Below, piece by piece: positions 1 through 5,167 of a stretch of DNA of 5,197 nt. The translations under genes and the position numbers were made by a program. The stretch spans positions 1 to 5,197 of the forward strand of contig PLTL01000081.1 in the NCBI GenBank assembly GCA_003164475.1, in the 5' to 3' direction. Within the stretch, counting starts at the first letter, position 1, and every line of letters begins with the position of its first letter. A model generated the notes under the pieces. It was not told the DNA's origin. It saw only the letters and a list, made by a program, of their open reading frames with translations, and searched no databases. This DNA is from Candidatus Dormiibacterota bacterium. GTDB taxonomy: Bacteria; Chloroflexota; Dormibacteria; UBA8260; Bog-877.

Positions 1-455
1 AGGGCCGCCTGGTGCTGGCCGACGCTCTGGGATACGCCGCCGAGAAGGGAGCCACCCACCTGGTGGACGTGGCCACCCTCACCGGCGCAGCCGTGGTCGC
101 GATCGGCTACCCGGTGACAGCGGCCATGGGCACCAGCCGTGAGCTCCTGGAGCAGCTCCGCCGGGCCGGCTCTCTGGCCGGGGAGCGGATCTGGGAGCTG
201 CCGCTCTTCCCCGAGTACGACGTCGCCCTCGCCTGCGACATCGCCGACATGCGCAACACGTCCGGGACCTCAGCCTCCGGCTCCATCAACGGCGGAGTCT
301 TCCTGCGCGAGTTCACCTCGGGTCTGCCCTGGGTACACCTCGACATCGCCGGTTCCGCCTACCACACGGATGCCCTCTGGGACTCCATGGTGCCCAAGGG
401 TCCGGCCGGGGTCATGACCAGGACCTTTGCCCACCTGCCCTTCCAGATGGTCTAG
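1..455 (+). CDS. pepA: Leucyl aminopeptidase (M17 family), C-terminal part, truncated by window edge
   Basis: This is a cytosolic metallo-exopeptidase that removes N-terminal residues, classically leucine, from peptides using two divalent metal ions; M17 enzymes are normally hexamers. Only the last ~150 residues are present. The first complete codons read G-R-L-V-L-A-D-A-L and bases 1-2 (AG) fit the end of a Glu codon, so the window opens inside the family signature NTDAEGR, whose D and E bind metal and whose R belongs to the active site. The following VDVATLTGA, the NTSGTSASGSINGG segment and the W-V-H-L-D-I-A-G stretch are typical of the M17 catalytic domain. The family's usual length is about 480-500 residues, so roughly two thirds, including the first metal-binding Lys and Asp residues, lies to the left. 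The reading frame is intact to TAG at 453-455, which overlaps the stop of the convergent MBL gene. Family assignment is secure; the true substrate is not visible. Confidence 0.95.
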   Translation, partial: GRLVLADALGYAAEKGATHLVDVATLTGAAVVAIGYPVTAAMGTSRELLEQLRRAGSLAGERIWELPLFPEYDVALACDIADMRNTSGTSASGSINGGVFLREFTSGLPWVHLDIAGSAYHTDALWDSMVPKGPAGVMTRTFAHLPFQMV

Positions 456-1264
456 GAGGAGCTCTCCGTCAGTTCGTACCGAGCCGGCGCATCGCCGTCC
501 ATCTCCCGTACCAGCCCCTCTCGCTCCAGCTTGATCAGGTGGGTATGCACCGTGCCGGCCGCCATCTCCAGGACTGGGTGTGGGTAGGCCGCGTACAGCG
601 GTGCGACCAATTCCGAGACGGTGGCCGGACCTCGGCGCAGCTGGCGGAGGATTTGCGCTTCGCGCCTGAGCCGGTGCTGGATCAGGCCTCGGACCGCGGC
701 GTCGCCGTCCTCCAGCGCCTCGCCGTGCCCGGGCAGCAAGTGGAGCGGACCCAGCCTCAGGATCCGCTCCAGAGAGTGCAGGTAGGCGGTCATGTCCCCG
801 TCGGGCGGAACCACCAGGCTGGTCGTGCCCTGGAGGACCAGGTCCCCGGTGAAGAGCCATCGTTCGGTCGCGTCGAAGAAGCAGAGGTGGTCGGAGGCGT
901 GTCCCGGGGTGTGGACCGCGATCAGCTCACTCGAGCCCACCAGCAGCCGGTCCTGGTCATGGAGGGGCAGCTCCCCCGGTCGCTGGGCCCGCCGGTGGTG
1001 GACCGCCAGAGGAGCTCCGGTCAGCTCGCAGAGCCGGGCTGCGCCCGCGACGTGGTCCTGGTGGTGGTGGGTACAGGCCACCGCGGCGACCGGCCCCAGG
1101 CGCGTCGCGGCCTTGACCACCTGGGTCAGGTGGGCCTCATCGGCAGGGCCCGGATCGATCACCAGGCTCTCGCCGGCGCCGTAGATCCAGGTGTTGGTCC
1201 CAAGCCCGGTGAGGGGGCCGGGATTGGGCGCCCGCAGCACCACCACCTCCCTGCCGCCTGCCAC
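452..1264 (-). CDS. MBL-fold metallo-hydrolase with C-terminal winged helix (LACTB2-like)
   Basis: This is a complete 270-residue zinc hydrolase of the metallo-beta-lactamase superfamily. All expected metal ligands are visible: the H-x-H-x-D-H motif as H66, H68, D70, H71 (read T-HHHQDH), H122 in HTPGHASDH, D141 in FTGDL, and H180 in LLPGHGE. Residues about 198-265 form a winged-helix-like tail whose HLIKLEREGLV is the hallmark of the LACTB2/BLACT_WH subgroup. Human LACTB2 is a single-strand endoribonuclease, but bacterial members are mostly uncharacterised, so RNA or a small ester/thioester are both possible; resistance to beta-lactams should not be inferred. The start is GTG at 1264, preceded by a G-run (GGAGGGGGG, about 10 nt away) that can act as a ribosome-binding site; GTG codons at residues 7-9 are alternatives. 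It lies downstream of, and in the same direction as, the two-repeat protein gene, 120 bp away, and converges on pepA with a 3-bp overlap. Confidence 0.93.
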   Translation of the reverse strand: MAGGREVVVLRAPNPGPLTGLGTNTWIYGAGESLVIDPGPADEAHLTQVVKAATRLGPVAAVACTHHHQDHVAGAARLCELTGAPLAVHHRRAQRPGELPLHDQDRLLVGSSELIAVHTPGHASDHLCFFDATERWLFTGDLVLQGTTSLVVPPDGDMTAYLHSLERILRLGPLHLLPGHGEALEDGDAAVRGLIQHRLRREAQILRQLRRGPATVSELVAPLYAAYPHPVLEMAAGTVHTHLIKLEREGLVREMDGDAPARYELTESSS

Positions 1265-1306
1265 TCAGCCGCGTCCCCCCTCCGGCCTGGGGACGGACCT
1301 AGCCGT

Positions 1307-1337
1307 GACGCCGGAATCGAAGGCCTCAGCCGGCGTC
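1307..1337 (-). other. Perfect 8-bp stem-loop in the spacer upstream of the MBL gene
   Basis: GACGCCGG at 1307-1314 is the exact reverse complement of CCGGCGTC at 1330-1337, with a 15-nt loop that contains the palindrome AGGCCT. It lies in the 120-bp spacer between the two minus-strand genes, about 43 bp before the MBL start. It could be a transcript-end or processing hairpin, an attenuator-like leader or an operator. Perfect 8-bp stems with short loops are expected a few times by chance in 5 kb of DNA this rich in G+C, so position is the main argument. Confidence 0.4.
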
Positions 1338-1339
1338 GT

Positions 1340-1359
1340 GGTCGGGCTAGCTCCCGACC
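1340..1359 (-). terminator. Candidate hairpin terminator after the two-repeat protein gene (no U-tract)
   Basis: GGTCGGG at 1340-1346 pairs perfectly with CCCGACC at 1353-1359 around a 6-nt loop. On the minus strand the hairpin begins 25 nt after the TGA stop of the two-repeat protein gene, where an intrinsic terminator would be. There is no run of T after it on that strand, so it is either a U-less G+C-rich terminator or an RNA-stabilising structure. It is followed 2 bp later by a second perfect stem-loop (1307-1337). If it terminates, the MBL gene needs its own promoter; I see no convincing one in the spacer. Confidence 0.35.
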
Positions 1360-1384
1360 GTGCCCCGGATCTGGCCAGGGTGGC

Positions 1385-1939
1385 TCAGGGAACCGCTTCC
1401 CCGCGCTCGGAGAAGCTGAGGATCTGGCGGGGGTGGACCAGGGCGAAGGAGCGCTGGATCGTGACCCTCTCGTGGGTCAGCGCTGGCAGCCAGACCGCGT
1501 TGAGATTGCGGACCGGGAGAAAGTCGTCGACACTGCGCTCAAGGGTCTCCCTCAGGCTCATACGTGGCTCCAGGAAGACGTCACAGACCAGCGAGAAGGT
1601 GTCGATCGTCAGAGCGACCTGGCGGGCCACCTTGGTCTCCAGCAGCGCCCGCCGACCCCCATGATCCGCCGCCGACTCGCTGATGGGGACGACCATCAGC
1701 AGCGAGTGCTTGGCCACCATGGCGGCATCCTCGACGGTGCTGATGACCGGATAGGTGCTCGCCAATGGCTCCAACGTCAGGTGGTGGATCTCCAAGTACT
1801 CGGTCATGCGGTTGACGACATCGGTGAGCCGCAGCGGCGGGACCACCTCGATGTCACCGCTGAGCTTCAAGAAAGAGCTGAAAATCTCAACTCTCTCCCA
1901 GTTCTCCACGCCGCGGCAGTATACGGGAATCTTCCCCAT
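1385..1939 (-). CDS. Two-repeat hypothetical protein (DUF6812-like domains, tentative)
   Basis: This is a 184-residue predicted soluble protein with no signal peptide or membrane segment. It contains two related halves. Residues 28-44 (GDIEVVPPLRLTDVVNR) align without gaps to 119-135 (CDVFLEPRMSLRETLER); then E47-Y48-L49 matches D139-F140-L141 with one inserted residue, and MVAKHSLLMVVP (74-85) matches LVHPRQILSFSE (167-178). The pattern 'short beta strand, P-x2-L-x3-hydrophobic helix, acidic-F-L-x-hydrophobic, beta strand' resembles what I recall of DUF6812, a small domain of unknown function; that name is from memory and needs a profile search. The assigned ATG at 1939 has no ribosome-binding site. 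A GTG at 1909 (residue 11), eight bases after a TATACT box on the minus strand, could be a leaderless start giving 174 residues. The gene is divergent from birA and is followed by the MBL gene on the same strand. Existence of the gene is well supported; function is unknown. Confidence 0.82.
   Translation of the reverse strand: MGKIPVYCRGVENWERVEIFSSFLKLSGDIEVVPPLRLTDVVNRMTEYLEIHHLTLEPLASTYPVISTVEDAAMVAKHSLLMVVPISESAADHGGRRALLETKVARQVALTIDTFSLVCDVFLEPRMSLRETLERSVDDFLPVRNLNAVWLPALTHERVTIQRSFALVHPRQILSFSERGEAVP
1918..1925. promoter_or_regulatory. Candidate bidirectional -10 box (GTATAC palindrome) between divergent genes
   Basis: GTATAC at 1919-1924 is palindromic. On the minus strand it gives TATACT (1923-1918), a five-of-six match to the sigma-70 -10 consensus, ending eight bases before a GTG at 1909, the spacing seen for leaderless mRNAs in high-G+C bacteria. 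On the plus strand it gives TATACG, about 35 bp before the birA ATG at 1961. I find no good -35 element in either direction, so this remains weak. If the ATG at 1939 is the true start of the minus-strand gene, the box would fall inside that gene and could only serve birA. Confidence 0.3.
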
Positions 1940-1960
1940 CTCAGAGAGGGCACGTTCCAG

Positions 1961-2797
1961 ATGACGCTCAGTCTTGATATCGCCCCGCTTCGCCAGGCTC
2001 TCGCCGACTGCCCGGTACCCCTGCGCCTGTGCGCGTACGCCCGGGTTGGCAGCACGCAGGACGTGGTCGCCCGGGCCGCTCTCGGTGGTGCCCCGGAGGG
2101 GCTGGTGGTGCTCGCCGGGGAGCAGCTCTGGGGCCGGGGACGGGCCGGGCGGAGCTGGATCGCGCCCGCGGGCAGCTCGCTGATGTTCTCGATCCTGCTG
2201 AGGCCGCGCCGCGCCGAGTCGGAGTGGGGGACCCTCAGCCTGGTGGCCGGGCTGGCATTGGTGGAGGGTCTGGCTCTGGCGGGCGGGCCCCAGGCCCGGC
2301 TCAAGTGGCCTAACGACTGCCTCTGCGGCGAGCGCAAGCTGGCGGGAATCCTCTCCGAGTCTGGAGCCGGCGGGACGGCCGGCCGCGCGGTCGTTCTGGG
2401 GGTGGGCTGCAACCTCGTCTTCGAGGGGGTGGAGCTGCCCGCGGAGCTGCGCCGGACTGCCACCGCCTGCGATATGGAGGGTGCCCCAGTGGAGCGGCTC
2501 GGGCTGGCCGAGTCGGTACTGCGACGGCTGGCGACCCGCTACCTGGAGTGGGAGGAGACTGGTTTCGCCGGGCTGCGGGAGGCCTGGCTCCAGCACGCCG
2601 CGTGGCTGGGCGAGGAGGTCCTGGCGGTGGCCGGCGACGGGCCGGTGCGGGGCCGGGTGGCGGGTGTCTCCGAGACCGGTGAACTGGTCCTGGGTGGCGC
2701 CGGCGGCCAGATCGTGATCAGTGCCGGTGAGCTCACCCTGGCAGGGGGTCCCTCCCTGCGCCGCCCCGATCAGCGGCCCCCGCTCTCCCGGCGCTAG
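1961..2797 (+). CDS. birA: Biotin--[acetyl-CoA-carboxylase] ligase, monofunctional (no DNA-binding domain)
   Basis: This 278-residue cytosolic enzyme makes biotinyl-5'-AMP from biotin and ATP and transfers biotin to the target lysine of carboxyl-carrier proteins such as that of acetyl-CoA carboxylase. Diagnostic motifs appear in order: GSTQD (30-34), the biotin/adenylate loop GRGRAGRSW (58-66), KWPND (115-119), GERKLAGILSE (123-133, with the active-site lysine of KLAGIL at 126) and VLGVGCNL (145-152). Residues about 228-275 fit the small beta-barrel C-terminal domain. The N-terminus begins directly with the catalytic domain, so this is a class I ligase that cannot act as the biotin repressor, unlike the ~320-residue E. 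coli BirA. ATG 1961 is chosen because GAGAGGG (1944-1950) lies 10 nt upstream and the catalytic domain starts about 20 residues later; open frame continues far upstream but is antisense to two other genes. No biotin synthesis genes are nearby. Confidence 0.95.
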   Translation: MTLSLDIAPLRQALADCPVPLRLCAYARVGSTQDVVARAALGGAPEGLVVLAGEQLWGRGRAGRSWIAPAGSSLMFSILLRPRRAESEWGTLSLVAGLALVEGLALAGGPQARLKWPNDCLCGERKLAGILSESGAGGTAGRAVVLGVGCNLVFEGVELPAELRRTATACDMEGAPVERLGLAESVLRRLATRYLEWEETGFAGLREAWLQHAAWLGEEVLAVAGDGPVRGRVAGVSETGELVLGGAGGQIVISAGELTLAGGPSLRRPDQRPPLSRR

Positions 2798-2798
2798 A

Positions 2799-2811
2799 GG
2801 GGAGCCTCCCC
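2799..2811 (+). terminator. Small hairpin just after birA, possible weak terminator
   Basis: GGGGA (2799-2803) pairs with TCCCC (2807-2811) around a GCC loop, starting one base after the birA stop. There is no T-tract downstream, so termination by this element alone is doubtful. The next gene has its own promoter about 95 bp further on, so the birA transcript probably does end in this interval. Confidence 0.25.
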
Positions 2812-2906
2812 GCTCGGCCTTGAGTGGGACCCGAAGCCATCCTTCCGGCCCGGCGAGGTGCTGTCCGGGCAGAGCGCGGCTGAGATCGGCTTCATCTCCT
2901 GGCATC

Positions 2907-2935
2907 TTGACGCCCCCCGGGGTCCGACCTAGGAT
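2907..2935 (+). promoter_or_regulatory. Sigma-70-type promoter for the 105-aa protein gene
   Basis: TTGACG (2907-2912, five of six matches to TTGACA) and TAGGAT (2930-2935, four of six to TATAAT) are separated by exactly 17 bp, the optimal spacing. The predicted start of transcription is near 2942, giving a leader of about 60 nt before the TTG start codon at 3005. It is the best promoter in the window, lies in the birA-downstream intergenic region, and reads towards the small protein gene and possibly through to tRNA-Arg. Confidence 0.6.
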
Positions 2936-2952
2936 TGACTCGGACGTACCAG

Positions 2953-2987
2953 CTTTGGTCGGGGCGCCCGGCCCTTCCCGACCAGAG
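2953..2987 (+). promoter_or_regulatory. Leader stem-loop directly upstream of the ribosome-binding site
   Basis: Bases 2953-2963 pair with 2977-2987 to form an 11-bp stem (ten Watson-Crick pairs and one G-U) around a 13-nt loop; the core TGGTCGGG / CCCGACCA is perfect. It lies between the predicted transcription start (about 2942) and the Shine-Dalgarno sequence at 2993-2999, so it would form in the 5' leader of the small protein mRNA. It could stabilise the message, regulate ribosome access or terminate transcription conditionally; no U-tract follows and no known riboswitch is recognisable. Confidence 0.45.
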
Positions 2988-2992
2988 GATTC

Positions 2993-2999
2993 AAGGGAG
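2993..2999 (+). promoter_or_regulatory. Ribosome-binding site that supports a TTG start
   Basis: AAGGGAG lies five bases before the TTG at 3005 and is the main reason for choosing this rare start codon. The next ATG codons in this frame fall deep inside the conserved-looking part of the protein (residues 86 and 97), so they cannot be the start. Confidence 0.55.
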
Positions 3000-3004
3000 A
3001 GACT

Positions 3005-3322
3005 TTGCCGACCATCTCTGAAACCTCCCGCGAGATCTCCAAGCTCTACGAGTCCGACCACGTCGAGCGGCGTGAACGCGACGCTCGGCGCAACAAGATC
3101 CTGTTCATCGATCGGCTGCTGAACGAACTGGAGCAGCTCAACATCGCTGAGGAGCTTGTCGTTCCCCCCTCCTTGCGCAACCAGTGCCGCCGCTTCCTCT
3201 CCAAGGAGGGTCACCCATTGGGGCGGCGCCGGGCCGAGGAGGTCTCGATCGCCGAGTGGATGGATGCCCTCTACGACGTCCAGGACGGCCTGATGTTCAC
3301 CATCGGCGACGAGGACGAGTAG
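3005..3322 (+). CDS. Hypothetical 105-aa charged helical protein, TTG start
   Basis: I do not recognise a family. The protein is short, cytosolic-looking and rich in Arg, Glu and Asp, with no signal peptide or transmembrane segment. Residues 5-47 look like one long helical stretch: a charged first part (ERRERDARR at 21-29), then an amphipathic part (KILFIDRLLNELEQLNI, 31-47) with hydrophobic residues spaced as for a coiled coil or helical bundle. PP at 54-55 breaks the helix; a basic segment (R58, R62, R63, K67, R74-R76) follows, then a helix around IAEWMDALYDVQDG (82-95) and an acidic tail (GDEDE). One Cys (61) is present and no metal-binding motif. Coding is supported by a promoter with 17-bp spacing, a Shine-Dalgarno sequence five bases from the TTG, and a sensible amino-acid composition unlike the overlapping frames. 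It sits 58 bp before tRNA-Arg on the same strand. A role in protein or nucleic-acid binding is a guess. Confidence 0.75.
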   Translation: MPTISETSREISKLYESDHVERRERDARRNKILFIDRLLNELEQLNIAEELVVPPSLRNQCRRFLSKEGHPLGRRRAEEVSIAEWMDALYDVQDGLMFTIGDEDE

Positions 3323-3336
3323 GCTAGATTCACGCT

Positions 3337-3349
3337 GAGCGGACCGCTC
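3337..3349 (+). other. Short hairpin between the 105-aa protein gene and tRNA-Arg
   Basis: GAGCG (3337-3341) pairs with CGCTC (3345-3349) around a GAC loop, 14 bp after the small protein stop. There is no T-tract. I see no separate promoter before the tRNA, so this may be a processing or weak termination structure in a shared transcript, or chance. Confidence 0.25.
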
Positions 3350-3380
3350 CCGCGGGGCGATGCCGCTCTGGCCGTCTTGG

Positions 3381-3455
<75 letters not shown>

Positions 3456-4500
3456 GAGACCCTGCGGGGACCGCCCGGAGGGCCGCGCCAGCACAGTTCG
3501 CTCAGTGCCGCCTCTCGCCCCCGGGGCACCCTGCCGGAGATCGATTTGGCCCCGCCGGCAGCCGCGCCTGGCTGGCCATGGCGGGTGGCCTCCCCGCTCG
3601 CTTGACTCCAGTTCGGAGATCGGCTGAGCCCTGCCCCCACCATTCCCGCACGGGACACCGGCCAGGTAGCTGCCATCGATGCCCCGGCTTCAGGCTGTCG
3701 ATGGGCTCCCGCCATCCAGCATCGACTGCGACGTTGCCGCCGGCAGCCCGGCCTGCCGACTGAACCGCCGGTCGCCACGGTCCCCAGCTGGTACAGAACC
3801 CCTCGGACCCAGCGCCTGGTGGAGATCCGGGGCCCCGCACCCGACCGGCGCGCCGCCGGCCGATCGGATGGGTCCCAGCCCCTGCCAGGCGCGCCATTTC
3901 ACAGTCCCGGTTCTGCCTCGTCTCCTCCCGCAGTGGGTCCCCGGCGCAGTCCAGAAGCCCGACTGTCGGGTCACCCTTTCGGGACCTCGCTGGGTCCACC
4001 CGGAAGGCACGCAGCGACCCTTGTCGGTGGGATCTGGCCCTCCCCCCGCCCCCGCCTGTTCGACGGTCGTGGGCACCGACTATTCCCCAGCGGACCTGCT
4101 TGGGACCCGGACCGCTGCCAGGAGGGCCACCCGGTTTGCGGTCGGACCCCATTTCCAGGAGAGGGACGCGACGACCCCCACGATCGCAGCCGGTTACGGT
4201 CCCAGCGGCAGGGGGAGGGCGCGACGGATTTGGAGCTTGTCCATGAGGAGCGTGCTCGCCTACTGGCGCGGCCGAAGCAGGGGCCCTCTCAGGTAGGTAC
4301 CGTCACGCTCCCGGTGGCGTGGGAGCCAGGCGACGGCGGGATCCTTGAGAGTTAGTCGGGCTCTGACCAGGGCGTGTCAGCGCAGCCCCCGGCTGGCCGC
4401 AGGAGTGCCCGCGGACACGCGTTCGGGAGGCCTTCCCCGTGGTCGAGGCCGTGCCGGAAGTGGCCAACTTCCCCGGCAGATCCGTTTCGGCGCGACCCGC
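3456..4500. other. About 1 kb without a credible gene on either strand; many G+C-rich hairpins
   Basis: Open frames of 130-215 codons exist here on both strands, but they translate to Pro/Arg/Gly/Ser-rich sequence without recognisable motifs or clear G/C bias at third positions, as expected of random G+C-rich DNA. Visible structure includes: CCATCGA 3673-3679 with TCGATGG 3698-3704 (inner GCC/GGC pairs at 3681-3683/3693-3695); CGGCAG 3741-3746 with CTGCCG 3753-3758; CCGGCG 3845-3850 with CGCCGG 3854-3859; the palindrome CGGGGCCCCG 3828-3837; GCTCCC 4307-4312 with GGGAGC 4321-4326; and CTGAC 4363-4367 with GTCAG 4376-4380, extended by GGCT/AGCC across a 3-nt bulge. I find no RNase P, tmRNA or rRNA signature. 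It could be decayed gene remnants, a structured RNA, or plain spacer beside a tRNA; I cannot decide. Confidence 0.6.
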
Positions 4501-5157
4501 TTACGACGCCGGTTGAATCGGCTGGCGCAGGATCGTCCGGAGATTCTCGGGCGCTGATGTGCGCGGGTCACCGAGGTAGATCTCGTGATGCCGACCGCGG
4601 GGACGCGACCCATGGTCGGCGATGGCTCGGTGCAAAGCGCGAACGCTGATCTGCTCGGTGCTGTACGGGCCGACGTGCATGATCTGGGCACTCGGGCCTT
4701 CCGCCCAGCGCTCGAAGCGCACAGCTTCCACGCCCAGGATGCCCTTCCTGTCCCTGGCTTGGCCGATCGCCTGAGCGATCAGCACCGCATCGATGGGCGG
4801 GAGCTGCACGATCATCGCTCGCCAACGCCACTGGTCCCAATCGGACTCGGCCATGCTCGCCGTGCCGGTGGCGATGCGCTCCATGGTCGCCTGTGCCTGG
4901 GCTCCCTCCACCCACCACAGGGCCTCGAGCGCCATTACCCGGGGTGCCTCACCCGTCGACTTCTTCAATGCGAAGTGGGCGCCATAGCTGACGGAGTAGA
5001 GCGCTTGAAGGGCTTCGGCGAACGCTGCACCACCCGGCGCACCACTTCCGTCGGTCATGACGAACCCAAACTCGGGCACGTCGACGAAGTCGACCTCTCC
5101 CTTGCGCACCTTGTACAGCGCGTCTACCAGTGGGTTGCCGCTGCGCTTAGTTGCCAC
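4501..5157 (-). CDS. GyrI-like domain protein (COG4832 type)
   Basis: This is a 218-residue predicted cytosolic protein of the GyrI-like superfamily, which folds as a duplicated SHS2 module around a small-molecule pocket. Family landmarks are clear along the whole length: VDVPEFGFVMTDGSGAPGG (25-43), EALQALYSVSYGAHFALKK (48-66), VMALEALWW (74-82), DQWRWRAMIVQLP (108-120), VRFERWAEGPSAQIMHVGPYS (146-166), GRHHEIYLGDPR (188-199) and the terminal APENLRTILRQPI (202-214). Length matches the ~210-residue norm. Some GyrI-like proteins are reported to hydrolyse cyclopropanoid genotoxins such as yatakemycin, and others bind drugs as regulator domains; there is no DNA-binding domain here, so an enzymatic or protective role is more likely than regulation, but that is inference. 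The start is GTG 5157 with an in-frame TAG six bases upstream, so no longer N-terminus is possible. AGGA 12 nt upstream is a weak ribosome-binding site. It faces a 1-kb gene-less region downstream. Confidence 0.92.
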   Translation of the reverse strand: MATKRSGNPLVDALYKVRKGEVDFVDVPEFGFVMTDGSGAPGGAAFAEALQALYSVSYGAHFALKKSTGEAPRVMALEALWWVEGAQAQATMERIATGTASMAESDWDQWRWRAMIVQLPPIDAVLIAQAIGQARDRKGILGVEAVRFERWAEGPSAQIMHVGPYSTEQISVRALHRAIADHGSRPRGRHHEIYLGDPRTSAPENLRTILRQPIQPAS

Positions 5158-5167
5158 GGCCCGCTAG

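Noticed and set aside
539..1960. Very long plus-strand open frame running into birA, suggesting a 752-residue fusion protein
   Set aside because: The first ~474 codons are antisense to the MBL and two-repeat genes, both of which have clear family or repeat signals. The translated extension is Arg/Gln/Gly-rich without motifs. birA has its own ATG and ribosome-binding site at 1961.
3792..3800. ACAGAACCC, resembling a conserved 3' segment of RNase P RNA
   Set aside because: The universally conserved GAGGAAAGTC-type segment of RNase P RNA is absent on both strands, so the match is too short to mean anything.
3989..4020. CCGGAAGG followed by GCAGC, resembling the SRP RNA tetraloop helix
   Set aside because: The SRP core needs a GGAA tetraloop on a four-base-pair stem flanked by specific internal-loop bases on both sides; here the flanking bases and an extended closing helix are not present.
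3502..4355. Overlapping open frames of 128-216 codons on both strands in the gap after the tRNA
   Set aside because: They are low-complexity Pro/Arg/Gly/Ser translations, mutually overlapping in several frames, without ribosome-binding sites, third-position bias or family motifs; long open frames are expected by chance in G+C-rich DNA.
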